Part shown: piece by piece, positions 51,621 to 60,497 of the stretch
How positions within the stretch are numbered: position 1 is the first letter of the stretch
Layout of the letters: each line of letters opens with the position of its first letter
Source: Tenacibaculum soleae
GTDB lineage: Bacteria > Bacteroidota > Bacteroidia > Flavobacteriales > Flavobacteriaceae
Reading direction: 5' to 3'
Assembly: GCF_001693415.1 (NCBI RefSeq)
Contig: NZ_MAKX01000035.1
Span: 790-64,789, forward strand
Length of the DNA: 64,000 bases
The notes under the pieces: model-generated
What the model was told of the DNA's origin: nothing
Seen by the model: the letters and a program-made list of their open reading frames with translations, nothing else
The model's database searches: none
Position numbers and translations under genes: made by a program

Positions 51621-52949
51621 ACGAAATTTAACTTCCTTTCTTAAATATATATAAGTTACAAAAGTAGCTAAAACATCAGCAATAGGAAAAGACACCCACA
51701 CACCCAAAACACCATAAAATTTAGGTAAAAAATATACCAATGGAATTAAGAAAAAACCTTGTTTTAACAAGGTTAAAATTAGCGCTGGTAACGCTTTTCC
51801 TGCGGCTTGAAAATATGCAGATCCGATTAATTGTATAGTAATAACAGGTGTTGCTAAAAAGACTATAATTAAAGCATCTGTAGTAAGGTTTTGTAAATTG
51901 ATATCATCAGTAAACAAAGCAACCAATTCAGTAGGAAAAAACATTATAAATATAAAAATAAGTGTTGCTATTGCTGTTCCGAAAGCAATGGCTATTTTAA
52001 TACATTCTTTTACTCTTTTAATATCTTTTGCTCCGTAGTTATAGCCAGCAATAGGTAAGAATCCTTGCATAACACCTAACACAGGAAAGAGTGAAAACAT
52101 CATTATTCTATTGATAATTCCATATACGGCAATTGATATTTCTCCTCCGTATATAAATAAACTGTAGTTTAAGATAATTATTAAAATACTTATGGTTCCT
52201 TGCCTGATGATGGTAATTCCACCCAACGAAATGATTTCTTTTAATATATCTGAATCAATAATAAAATACTTAGGAATAATTTTTAAATCCGTATTTTTTG
52301 ATAAAAAGAACCACAGTATGAATAAACCGCTAACAGCATAGGAAATAGAAGTTGCTAGCCCAGCTCCATACATTCCTAGTTCCATAAATTTTATAAACAT
52401 AATATCTAAAATAATATTTATAATTGCGGGAAAAATCATGGTAAACATAGCATAGTTAGGTTTTCCTACAGCTCTTGCAACAGGATTTCCCATCATGGCA
52501 AAAGCTAAAAAAGGGATTCCCCAAACAATTACATTAAAATATTCGGTAGCAGGAGTTACGATAGTACCTTTGGCTCCAAATAATTGCAGCACAGGAAAAC
52601 TAAAAAAAGTGCCGATAATTACAAATACAACGGATAAAGAAACAGTTAAACTAATTTGATTTCCAAATACTTTAAAAGCTTTTAAAGAATCACCTTTACC
52701 TAAAGCTCTTGAAATGATAGAACTGCCTCCGATACCAATTCCCATACCTATAGAAGAAATTAAAAAAGCAATTGGTAAAACCACTGTAATTGCAGCTATT
52801 GCCATCATATTAATCCAACGACCTACAAAAATGGTATCTACAATCATATTTAAAGACATTACTAAAATTCCTATAGAAGCCGGAATTGCTTGCTTTAAAA
52901 GAAGTTTACTTATCTTTTCGGTACCAAAATTGTTTGTAATTTTATTCAT
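51612..52949 (-). CDS. MATE family efflux transporter
   Basis: 445 aa from the ATG at 52949 (MNKITNNFGTEKISKLLLKQAIPASIGILVMSLNMIVDTIFVGRWI); ten upstream in-frame codons are less typical. Twelve predicted helices in two halves, with paired MATE motifs ('SLNMIVDTIFVG' and 'ARAVGKPN'). Na+- or H+-coupled drug or metabolite exporter. No regulator is adjacent. Confidence 0.9.
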   Translation of the reverse strand: MNKITNNFGTEKISKLLLKQAIPASIGILVMSLNMIVDTIFVGRWINMMAIAAITVVLPIAFLISSIGMGIGIGGSSIISRALGKGDSLKAFKVFGNQISLTVSLSVVFVIIGTFFSFPVLQLFGAKGTIVTPATEYFNVIVWGIPFLAFAMMGNPVARAVGKPNYAMFTMIFPAIINIILDIMFIKFMELGMYGAGLATSISYAVSGLFILWFFLSKNTDLKIIPKYFIIDSDILKEIISLGGITIIRQGTISILIIILNYSLFIYGGEISIAVYGIINRIMMFSLFPVLGVMQGFLPIAGYNYGAKDIKRVKECIKIAIAFGTAIATLIFIFIMFFPTELVALFTDDINLQNLTTDALIIVFLATPVITIQLIGSAYFQAAGKALPALILTLLKQGFFLIPLVYFLPKFYGVLGVWVSFPIADVLATFVTYIYLRKEVKFRLN

Positions 52950-53038
52950 GTATGATTTAAAAGGTTCGAATATCAACAATATTACGATACCAATGCAAAA
53001 TCAGGAGTGGTTTTAAGTAATAATTAACATCAATCGCG

Positions 53039-53046
53039 TAATTTTG
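53039..53046 (+). promoter_or_regulatory. Predicted -7 box of the thioesterase gene (leaderless)
   Basis: TAATTTTG, exact TAnnTTTG, ends 4 nt before the ATG at 53051. Confidence 0.55.
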
Positions 53047-53050
53047 TTAA

Positions 53051-53443
53051 ATGAATTTTTACGAAAAAAAATACACAGTAACTTCAACTGAAATTGATGA
53101 ATATAAACATGTAAATAATGTAGTTTATGTAAAATGGATGCAAGAAGTATCATCTGAACATTGGGCGTTATTGATAAGTAATATTCCAACACCAGACTAT
53201 GTTTGGTTTGTAATTAGACACGAAATAGATTATAAAAAACAAGGTGCCTTAGGAGATGAAGTAATTATAAAAACTTGGGTTGGTGAAACTGCGGGTATAA
53301 AATCAATTCGCCATTTTGAAGTGAGAAGAGGTGAAGATATTTTGGTAAAATCACAAACGATATTTTGTTTGTTAGATGCCAAAACTCAAAAACCCAAAAG
53401 AGTAACTAAAGAAATAACAAACTTACTTTTAGGCAAAAAATAA
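53051..53443 (+). CDS. Acyl-CoA thioesterase, 4HBT hotdog family
   Basis: 130 aa. EIDEYKHVNNVVYVKWMQEVSSEHW carries the 4HBT catalytic Asp-region pattern (D-x-YxHVNNxxY), then HEIDYKKQGALGDEVIIKTWVG, ending LDAKTQKPKRV. Probably hydrolyses an acyl- or aryl-CoA thioester; specificity unknown. Leads a four-gene run with the DEAD helicase, TRIC and MaoC remnant. Confidence 0.88.
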   Translation: MNFYEKKYTVTSTEIDEYKHVNNVVYVKWMQEVSSEHWALLISNIPTPDYVWFVIRHEIDYKKQGALGDEVIIKTWVGETAGIKSIRHFEVRRGEDILVKSQTIFCLLDAKTQKPKRVTKEITNLLLGKK

Positions 53444-53447
53444 GCAA

Positions 53448-53455
53448 TATCTTTG
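53448..53455 (+). promoter_or_regulatory. Predicted -7 box of the DEAD helicase gene
   Basis: TATCTTTG, exact TAnnTTTG, 18 nt before the ATG at 53474, in the 30-bp gap after the thioesterase. Confidence 0.5.
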
Positions 53456-53473
53456 CATTTATAAATAAATAAG

Positions 53474-54592
53474 ATGACAACATTTACAGCATTAGGCATA
53501 CGAAAAGAGTATGTTAAAGGATTAAAAGAGTTAGGTATAAACACACCTACTGAAGTACAAGAACAAGCAATACCTTATTTATTACAAAATAATGCTGATT
53601 TTGTGGGGTTAGCACAAACAGGTACTGGTAAAACAGCAGCTTATGGATTACCTGTTTTACATAAAATTGATGCATCAAAAAATACTACCCAAGCCTTAAT
53701 ATTATCACCAACGAGAGAATTGGTGCAGCAAATAAAAAAACAATTATTTAAGTTTACAAAATATGTTGATGCTAAAATTTTTGTAGAAGCAGTATATGGT
53801 GGAGAAAAAATTGATAGACAAATTAACAATTTAAAAAGAACTACACATATAATAGTAGCCACTCCTGGAAGGTTAATCGATTTAATTGAAAGAGGAGAGG
53901 TTAATTTAAAAGATATCAATACTTTAGTACTTGATGAGGCTGATGAAATGTTAAGTATGGGGTTTAAATTAGAGTTAAATCGTATTTTAAAATACACTTC
54001 AGGAACTAGAAAAACATGGTTGTTTTCAGCAACAATGCCAGATGAAATAAGAAGTATCATCAAAAAATATATGAATGCCTCAGCAAAACAAGTAGAAGTA
54101 AATAAAAACGCTTTAGTAAATGCTAATATAACCCATCAATTTGTACAAACTACAATTCCTGAAAAGGTAGATGTTATCATTAAGTTTTTAGATAAAAGGC
54201 AAGCAGAAAGAGGAATAATTTTTGCTAGAACAAAAGCAGGTGTTCAAAAATTAACCAAACAACTTAAAGAAGAAGGTTTTTCGGTAGATGCCTTAGAGGG
54301 TGATATGATGCAAAAAGAACGTGATAAAGTAATGCGTGCTTTTAAAAAAGAAAATATTCAAATTTTAGTATCAACAGATGTTGCAGCAAGAGGTATAGAT
54401 GTTCAAAATTTAGGTTTTGTATTACATCATCAATTGCCAGAAAAATTAGAGTATTATACGCACAGAAGTGGAAGAACGGCAAGAGCTGGTAAAAAAGGAG
54501 TTTCGTTAGTATTAATTCTTAATAATGAAAGAAATAATATAAAAGAAGCTGAAAGAACGTTACAAATACAATTTTCTGAAATAAATATATAG
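53474..54592 (+). CDS. DEAD-box RNA helicase
   Basis: 372 aa, core helicase only. Q motif TFTALGIRKEYVKGLKELGINTPTEVQEQAI, Walker A AQTGTGKTA, PTRELVQQ, TPGRLID, DEAD box VLDEADEML, SAT, IIFARTKAGVQ, STDVAARGIDV and HRSGRTARAG. It ends soon after the core, with no basic C-terminal extension. Acts on RNA structure in ribosome assembly or cold adaptation. Its stop overlaps the GTG start of the next gene (TAGTG). Confidence 0.95.
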   Translation: MTTFTALGIRKEYVKGLKELGINTPTEVQEQAIPYLLQNNADFVGLAQTGTGKTAAYGLPVLHKIDASKNTTQALILSPTRELVQQIKKQLFKFTKYVDAKIFVEAVYGGEKIDRQINNLKRTTHIIVATPGRLIDLIERGEVNLKDINTLVLDEADEMLSMGFKLELNRILKYTSGTRKTWLFSATMPDEIRSIIKKYMNASAKQVEVNKNALVNANITHQFVQTTIPEKVDVIIKFLDKRQAERGIIFARTKAGVQKLTKQLKEEGFSVDALEGDMMQKERDKVMRAFKKENIQILVSTDVAARGIDVQNLGFVLHHQLPEKLEYYTHRSGRTARAGKKGVSLVLILNNERNNIKEAERTLQIQFSEINI

Positions 54593-55215
54593 TGGAAATT
54601 ATTTACATCTTAGATTTGGCAGGTACATTTGCCTTTGCTATAAGTGGTGCTTTGGTTGCAATTAAAAAAGATTTTGATTTATTTGGAGTTGTTATTATCG
54701 CTTTTGTTACCGCAGTTGGTGGAGGTATGATTCGCGATGTTCTAATTAATGCACACCCTATAAATTGGATTGGTGATATTAATTACATCTGGACGATATT
54801 AATAGCTGTTCTAGTAACTTTTTTATTTAGAAGTAAAATAGCACCACTTCGAAAAACCATGTTTTTGTTTGATACTATTGGTATAAGCGTATTTACTTTA
54901 TTGGGATTACAAAAGGGGTTAACCTATAATTTACATCCTTTTGTATCTTTGGTTATGGGAATGTCATCTGCGGTAATGGGCGGGGTTACACGCGATGTTT
55001 TAACCAACGAAATTCCGTTAATATTTCATAGAGAAATTTATGCGTCAGCATGTTTGGCAGGGGGAGTAGTTTATTTGATTTTAAATAATTTTCAAATAAA
55101 TGAAGATATTCAATTTATTATAGCAGCTTCAGTAATTATTGTCATTAGAACCATAGCTGTTAAATATGAATTAGAATTACCACGAGTTAAAAAAGATGTA
55201 TTAAATAATTTTTAA
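54592..55215 (+). CDS. Trimeric intracellular cation (TRIC) channel family protein
   Basis: 207 aa from a GTG start that shares one base with the preceding stop. Duplicated YadS/UPF0126 halves: TFAFAISGALVAIKKDFDLFGVVIIAFVTAVGGGMIRDVL and GISVFTLLGLQKGL ... VMGMSSAVMGGVTRDVLTNEIPLIF. Seven transmembrane segments. Prokaryotic TRIC homologues form trimeric K+-permeable channels in vitro; the biological role is uncertain. Translationally coupled to the helicase. Confidence 0.93.
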   Translation: MEIIYILDLAGTFAFAISGALVAIKKDFDLFGVVIIAFVTAVGGGMIRDVLINAHPINWIGDINYIWTILIAVLVTFLFRSKIAPLRKTMFLFDTIGISVFTLLGLQKGLTYNLHPFVSLVMGMSSAVMGGVTRDVLTNEIPLIFHREIYASACLAGGVVYLILNNFQINEDIQFIIAASVIIVIRTIAVKYELELPRVKKDVLNNF

Positions 55216-55219
55216 CGTT

Positions 55220-55681
55220 ATGAAAAAGTTAGTATTTGAAGACTTAGCAAAACTACACTCTATAGAAGGTAAAGAATTACCGGTAGGAAATTGATTTACT
55301 GTTACCCAGCAAATGATTAATGATTTTGCAAATGCTACGTTAGATAAACAATGGATTCATGTTGATGAAGAAAAAGCAGCTAAATATTCACCTACTAAAA
55401 CAACCATCGCACACGGATTTATGTCTGTAGCCATGTTATCGGAATTAATTTCTGATTTGACAGAAATAAAAAGTGTAAAGTTGGGGTTAAACTACGGGTT
55501 AAATAAAGTTCGTTTTCCTAACTCCGTTCCTGTTAATAGTAAGTTACGCTTGGTAAGTTCGCTTAAACAAATAGAAGATTTCAATAACGGAAAAAAACTA
55601 ACTTTTAATTGCTTAATAGAAATAAAAGGGCAAGAAAAACCAGCTTGTGTTGCTGAATTTATTTTTGTTTTAATTGAATAA
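55220..55681 (+). pseudogene. MaoC-like dehydratase interrupted by an in-frame TGA
   Basis: ATG at 55220 gives MKKLVFEDLAKLHSIEGKELPVGN, then TGA at 55292-55294, then in the same frame FTVTQQMINDFANATLDKQWIHVDEEKAAKYSP ... AHGFMSVAMLSELI, a normal MaoC hotdog dehydratase to a natural stop at 55681. Relatives have Trp at this position (pattern GxWFxVTQ), so TGG to TGA is a single-base nonsense change. The downstream part is intact and may restart at the ATG at 55313, but that would lose the N-terminal strand. 4 bp after TRIC. Confidence 0.85.
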
Positions 55682-55683
55682 AA

Positions 55684-55709
55684 AGCTGCCTTAATTTTAC
55701 AAGACAGCT
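55684..55709 (-). terminator. Terminator of the gene at 55725 (minus strand)
   Basis: AGCTGCCTT ... AAGACAGCT. On the minus strand the mismatch becomes a G-U pair and a T-run follows the stem, 15 bp after that gene's stop. It lies just after the MaoC stop. Confidence 0.65.
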
Positions 55710-55724
55710 ATAAGAAAAATTAGG

Positions 55725-56159
55725 TTAAGAAAGCAAACCGTTAGCTTCACTTTTTTTGGTATACCATAGTATAAAAACAGCAAAACCTATTATCATAATA
55801 GGCATTATAACTGCGCCAAGACCATAAACATCTAAAGCACCGCTCATAAAAACATTATAAAACATTTGTATTACAATTGCTATTAAAGAAACTAAAAAAA
55901 TAGGTTTGGCTATTTTTTTTCGAAGTAATAAGAAAACACTTCCTAAAGCTCCACCAAAAACCGCAATAGCAAATGCTCCCATTACCCAAGAAGGAGTATT
56001 TAAAGCCATTTCTAAAACTTTTTCATCAGGATACATCGCTTTAAAAACATCGGTATTATATGCTTGTTGTAAATATTGATTTACGCCCATAGCATTCCAT
56101 AATACCGCAATAATACCAATTACCCAAAACCATATAGTAGGTTTGTTTGAAGTTGTCAT
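55725..56159 (-). CDS. Small polytopic membrane protein of unknown function
   Basis: 144 aa with four predicted transmembrane helices (IWFWVIGIIAVLWNAMGVN, SWVMGAFAIAVFGGALGSVFLLL, PIFLVSLIAIVIQMFYNVFM, AVIMPIMIIGFAVFILWY). The WNxxGxxQY pattern after TM1 recurs in a family of small hypothetical membrane proteins often labelled 'sugar transporter', without evidence. Conserved-looking but functionally unknown. Confidence 0.8.
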   Translation of the reverse strand: MTTSNKPTIWFWVIGIIAVLWNAMGVNQYLQQAYNTDVFKAMYPDEKVLEMALNTPSWVMGAFAIAVFGGALGSVFLLLRKKIAKPIFLVSLIAIVIQMFYNVFMSGALDVYGLGAVIMPIMIIGFAVFILWYTKKSEANGLLS

Positions 56160-56360
56160 AAGTTTAAAATTTTAGTTAGTTTTATTTAAAAATAATGATA
56201 AACTATTATATAACAAAATTATGAGTAAAATCGATCAATCATAAAAAAGTGTTAAACTACAAACAAATTGTAACAATTAAATAAATACATCGTCATATAT
56301 GTAAGTAATTACTTAATAATTTATTTTTAGTAATTAATTAGTTTTTAATAGTTGATTGAA

Positions 56361-56393
56361 AAAGGCTCGGAATTTTAAAATCCCGAGCCTTTT
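56361..56393 (-). terminator. Rho-independent terminator of the RsmB-like gene
   Basis: AAAGGCTCGG...CCGAGCCTTT, 16-bp stem with one mismatch that becomes a G-U pair only on the minus-strand transcript, so it is built for the minus-strand gene; 24 bp after its stop. Confidence 0.75.
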
Positions 56394-56416
56394 GAATTGT
56401 ATAAAGATAATAGTTG

Positions 56417-57628
56417 TTATTTTCTTACTAATTGCGCCATGTAAAATCCGTCAAAACCAAATTTATGCGCTAATACTTTATTGTCTTTTACAAGTGTAAA
56501 ATCTTTTCCATCTTCAGAGGCTAAAAATATTTTAACCTGATCTTGATTTTCAGATGGTAATACTGAACAAGTAGCATAGACTAATTTACCTCCAGGTTTT
56601 ACCATTCTTGAGTAGCGTTGTAAAACATCTTGCTGAATTTCTTTAATATTATCTATAAATTCAGGTTGTAATTTCCATTTACTATCAGGGTTTCTACGGA
56701 TAACTCCTAAACCAGAACAAGGTGCATCAATTAAAACCCTATCAGCTTTACCATATAATTTTTTAATTACTTTGGTAGAGTCAATTACTTTTAAATTGAT
56801 ATTACTAACACCATTTCTACGCGCTCTAATTTTTAGTTTTTTCAATTTACTTTCGTAAATATCCATCGCTACAATTTGCCCTTTGTTTTTCATTAAGGCA
56901 GCTAAATGTAATGTTTTTCCCCCAGCACCAGCACAAGTGTCAATTACTTTCATACCAGGTTCAACATCTAAATACGAAGCTACTAATTGTGATGAAGCAT
57001 CTTGTACTTCAAAATATCCTTTATGAAAAGCTTCGGTTTTAAAAACGTTGGCACGTTCAACTAGGCGCAGTGCGTCGTCACAACCGTTAATAAATTCGGT
57101 TTCAATGCCTTCTTGTTTTAAATCTTTTTGGAGATTTTCTTTAGATATATTTAAGGTGTTGGTACGTAAAATAACATCGGCACGTTTGTTTAAGGCTGCA
57201 ATTTCTTTTGTCCAAACAGCTTCGCCTAATTCTTTAACACCTAATTCATCAATCCAATCAGGAATAGATTCTCTATATTTTCTGGTTTGAGAAAGTTCAT
57301 CAAACTTCCCTTTAATTCGTCTAGTAGGGGTTTCTTTAATTTGGTTCCAATCTGGTAATTTAATACCTCTTAACACACACCAAACTACTAGTAAACGCCA
57401 TAAATCGGGTCTTGAATACGGTGTTTTTACATTGGCAATTTCACCATACAAACGTTTCCATCGTACAATATCATAAATAGTTTCGGCAACAAATTTCCTG
57501 TCACGTGCTCCCCATCTTTTATCTCTCTTTAACGCTTTTTCAACAGCCTTATCAGCATAAACATCTTCATTAAAAATATCGCGTAAACTATCAATAACTG
57601 CGTAAACTAAATTTCTATGTAATCTCAT
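56417..57628 (-). CDS. RsmB/NOP family rRNA (cytosine-C5) methyltransferase
   Basis: 403 aa. N-terminal NusB-like region (AVEKALKRDKRWGARDRKFVAETIYDIVRWKRLY), then the m5C methyltransferase core: SAM site VIDTCAGAGGKTLHLAAL, LKVIDSTKV, DAPCSGLGVIRRNPD (motif IV Cys) and YATCSVLPSEN (motif VI nucleophile Cys). Both catalytic Cys are present. E. coli RsmB methylates C967 of 16S rRNA; target not provable here. Confidence 0.92.
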   Translation of the reverse strand: MRLHRNLVYAVIDSLRDIFNEDVYADKAVEKALKRDKRWGARDRKFVAETIYDIVRWKRLYGEIANVKTPYSRPDLWRLLVVWCVLRGIKLPDWNQIKETPTRRIKGKFDELSQTRKYRESIPDWIDELGVKELGEAVWTKEIAALNKRADVILRTNTLNISKENLQKDLKQEGIETEFINGCDDALRLVERANVFKTEAFHKGYFEVQDASSQLVASYLDVEPGMKVIDTCAGAGGKTLHLAALMKNKGQIVAMDIYESKLKKLKIRARRNGVSNINLKVIDSTKVIKKLYGKADRVLIDAPCSGLGVIRRNPDSKWKLQPEFIDNIKEIQQDVLQRYSRMVKPGGKLVYATCSVLPSENQDQVKIFLASEDGKDFTLVKDNKVLAHKFGFDGFYMAQLVRK

Positions 57629-57646
57629 TTGGTGAATTTAAGAGTG

Positions 57647-57654
57647 CAAAGATA
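57647..57654 (-). promoter_or_regulatory. Predicted -7 box of the RsmB-like gene
   Basis: CAAAGATA on the plus strand is TATCTTTG on the minus strand, exact TAnnTTTG, 18 nt before the ATG. A near-match TATTTTCG (57676-57683) faces recG, 6 nt before its ATG. Confidence 0.5.
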
Positions 57655-57689
57655 GTTGATTTTAATGGGTTTTTGTATTTTCGTTTTTA

Positions 57690-59786
57690 ATGAATTTAAA
57701 TCATCCCATAACATATATAAAAGGCGTAAGTGTTGCCAAGGCAGAATTGTTGTTTACCGAGTTGGGTATAAGAACATGTAGCGATTTATTGCATCTTTTT
57801 CCGTTTCGTTATATCGATAAAACTCAGTTTTATACCATTAATCAATTACAGCAAAATTCAGCCGAAGTTCAAATAGTGGGTAAGATTGTTGGAGTAAAGG
57901 AGGTGAAACAAAAACGTGGCAGTAGGTTAGTAGCTACTTTTTCTGACACTACTGGGTCGTTAGATTTAGTTTGGTTTAAGGGCGCTAAGTGGATTAAGGA
58001 TAGCTTAAAAATAGGTGTTCCGTATGTAATTTACGGAAAATTAAACTGGTATAATAATACCGCCAACATGCCACATCCAGAAATGGAAACGGTAAAAGAA
58101 TATAAAAGTAAGTTACAAATGGCTATGCAACCTGTATACCCATCCACTGAAAAATTAAGTAATAAAGGATTTAGTAATAAAGTTTTACGAGGGTATATTC
58201 AAAACTTATTTAAACAAGCATTCGGGGTAATTGAAGAATCATTTCCGACGTATCTATTAACCGAAAATCAATTTTTAGGAAAAAAAGAAGCCCTTTTAAA
58301 TATTCATTTTCCTAAAAGTCAAGAATTATTAGCCAAAGCACAATACCGATTAAAGTTTGAAGAGCTGTTTTTTATTCAGCTACAATTATTGCAAAAAAAA
58401 CTCATCAGAAAATCAAAAATTAAAGGGTATGTTTTTGATAAAGTAGGAGATGATTTTACTAATTTTTACAATAATTATTTACCTTTTGATTTAACTAATG
58501 CCCAAAAAAAAGTTTTAAAAGAAATACGAAAAGATATAGGTTCGGGCGCACACATGAATCGTTTACTACAAGGTGATGTTGGCTCGGGTAAAACTATTGT
58601 TGCTTTGTTAACTATGTTAATAGCAATTGGTAATGGTTACCAAGCAACTATAATGGCGCCAACTGAAATTTTAGCCATTCAACATTATAACGGAATTGTA
58701 GAGCTATTATCAGAAACGAATATAAAAGTAGATTTGTTAACAGGATCTGTTAGAACTAAAAAACGACGTGAAATTCATGCGGGTTTAGAAGACGGATCTT
58801 TACATATTTTAATAGGGACCCATGCAATTTTAGAAGATAAGGTTCAGTTTAAAAACTTAGGGATTTCTATTATTGATGAGCAGCATCGTTTTGGAGTAGC
58901 ACAGCGATCTAAAATGTGGCAAAAAAACGAGTTGCCGCCGCATGTTTTAGTAATGACAGCTACACCAATTCCACGAACTTTAGCAATGTCGGTGTATGGA
59001 GATTTAGATATTTCTGTTATTGATGAATTACCACCTGGGCGTAAAGAAATTAAAACGGTACATCGTTACGATAGTAATCGCTTAAGTGTTTTTAAGTTTT
59101 TAAAAGATGAAATCGATAAAGGACGGCAGGCTTATGTGGTGTATCCGTTAATTCAAGAATCTGAAGCAATGGATTATAAAGATTTAATGGATGGGTATGA
59201 AAGTATCGTTCGTGATTTTCCGTCGCCTAAATATCAAATAAGTATTGTACATGGGCAAATGAAACCTGCCGATAAAGAATATGAAATGAATCGTTTTGTT
59301 AATGGGGAAACTCAAATAATGGTAGCAACAACGGTTATTGAAGTAGGTGTAAATGTACCCAACGCATCTGTAATGGTTATTGAAAGTGCAGAGCGTTTTG
59401 GTTTAAGTCAATTGCATCAATTACGAGGTAGAGTAGGGCGTGGTGCTGAACAAAGTTATTGTATTTTATTATCAAGTTATAAGTTATCATCAGACGGAAA
59501 AACACGTTTACAAACTATGGTAGAAACTACTGATGGATTTAAAATAGCAGAAGTTGATTTAAAACTCCGTGGTCCAGGTAATATCATGGGAACCCAACAA
59601 AGCGGGGTGTTAAACCTTAAAATTGCTGATGTTGTAAAAGACAGTGCTGTTTTACAAAAAGCACGACAAACTGCTGTTAATGTATTAGAAAAAGACCCTA
59701 ATTTATCTAAGCCAGAAAATGCTAGTTTATTAAAAGTATATAGTCAAATACAAAAAACAAGCGGACTTTGGAGTAATATTAGCTAA
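57690..59786 (+). CDS. recG: ATP-dependent DNA helicase RecG
   Basis: 698 aa. N-terminal wedge/OB domain (VQIVGKIVGVKEVKQKRGSRLVATFSDTTGSLDLVWFKG), then SF2 helicase motifs GDVGSGKTIVA (Walker A), DEQHRFGVAQRSK (II), TATPIPRTLAM (III), and FGLSQLHQLRGRVGRG (VI). Remodels stalled replication forks and recombination intermediates. Length matches bacterial RecG (~690). The next gene follows without a gap. Confidence 0.97.
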   Translation: MNLNHPITYIKGVSVAKAELLFTELGIRTCSDLLHLFPFRYIDKTQFYTINQLQQNSAEVQIVGKIVGVKEVKQKRGSRLVATFSDTTGSLDLVWFKGAKWIKDSLKIGVPYVIYGKLNWYNNTANMPHPEMETVKEYKSKLQMAMQPVYPSTEKLSNKGFSNKVLRGYIQNLFKQAFGVIEESFPTYLLTENQFLGKKEALLNIHFPKSQELLAKAQYRLKFEELFFIQLQLLQKKLIRKSKIKGYVFDKVGDDFTNFYNNYLPFDLTNAQKKVLKEIRKDIGSGAHMNRLLQGDVGSGKTIVALLTMLIAIGNGYQATIMAPTEILAIQHYNGIVELLSETNIKVDLLTGSVRTKKRREIHAGLEDGSLHILIGTHAILEDKVQFKNLGISIIDEQHRFGVAQRSKMWQKNELPPHVLVMTATPIPRTLAMSVYGDLDISVIDELPPGRKEIKTVHRYDSNRLSVFKFLKDEIDKGRQAYVVYPLIQESEAMDYKDLMDGYESIVRDFPSPKYQISIVHGQMKPADKEYEMNRFVNGETQIMVATTVIEVGVNVPNASVMVIESAERFGLSQLHQLRGRVGRGAEQSYCILLSSYKLSSDGKTRLQTMVETTDGFKIAEVDLKLRGPGNIMGTQQSGVLNLKIADVVKDSAVLQKARQTAVNVLEKDPNLSKPENASLLKVYSQIQKTSGLWSNIS

Positions 59787-59792
59787 GTGTAT

Positions 59793-60458
59793 ATGAATGT
59801 AAAAAAGAAAAACAAACAACCTTGGCCAACCAAAAAAGCTATGGAACAGGTGTATGAAATGAAACTTTGGGGCGATAATAAAACTGAGTTTTATTCAGGC
59901 GAAGGTTCTCATGATTTATTAATAACCGAACCATATATAAAGGCAGTAACAACATTTTTAATGTCTTTTAATAAACCAATTACTGTATGTGATTTAGGTT
60001 GTGGCGATTTTAATATAGGTAAACAATTAGTAAAATATACACATAAATACATTGGAATAGATATAGTTACCGATTTAATAGCTTATAACAAAGAACATTT
60101 TAAAAATTCAAAATTAGATTTTCATTGTCTTGATATCTCAAAAGATACGTTACCAACTGCCGATTGTATTATAATAAGACAAGTTTTGCAGCATTTGTCT
60201 AATGCTGAGGTTTTAAAAGTTGTACAAAAGTTGCAAAATTTTAAATATGTTATTGTAACCGAACACTTACCAGAAGGAAATTTTACTCCAAATAAAGATA
60301 TTATTTCAGGACAAGGGATTCGACTAAAAAAACAAAGTGGAATTAATTTACTAGCTCCACCATTTAATTTTAAGATAAAAGAAGAAAAAAAATTGGTAAA
60401 CAATGTTTTAAGTAATGGTAAAGGAGTTATTGTTACAACACTTTATCAGGTTTTTTAA
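59793..60458 (+). CDS. Class I SAM-dependent methyltransferase
   Basis: 221 aa from the ATG at 59793 (a GTG directly after the recG stop is an alternative). SAM-binding motif I VCDLGCGDFNIGKQLV, then IGIDIVTDLIAYN, DCIIIRQVLQHLSNAEV and IVTEHLP. Generic small-molecule or macromolecule methyltransferase; substrate unknown. Co-transcribed with recG. Confidence 0.85.
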   Translation: MNVKKKNKQPWPTKKAMEQVYEMKLWGDNKTEFYSGEGSHDLLITEPYIKAVTTFLMSFNKPITVCDLGCGDFNIGKQLVKYTHKYIGIDIVTDLIAYNKEHFKNSKLDFHCLDISKDTLPTADCIIIRQVLQHLSNAEVLKVVQKLQNFKYVIVTEHLPEGNFTPNKDIISGQGIRLKKQSGINLLAPPFNFKIKEEKKLVNNVLSNGKGVIVTTLYQVF

Positions 60459-60460
60459 AA

Positions 60461-60496
60461 AGTTAATTTTATTATTTTTTAATAAAATTTATAACT
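60461..60496. terminator. AT-only hairpin between converging methyltransferase and NamZ-like genes
   Basis: AGTTAATTTTATT ... AATAAAAT, a bulge, then TAACT around a T-tract loop. It contains no G-C rich stem but is flanked by T-runs; tentative bidirectional terminator. Confidence 0.4.
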
Positions 60497-60497
60497 A

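Noticed and set aside
55313-55681. Treating the 122-aa ORF as a complete small MaoC protein
   Set aside because: The in-frame sequence upstream of the TGA is clearly the missing N-terminus, so the gene is a disrupted longer one.
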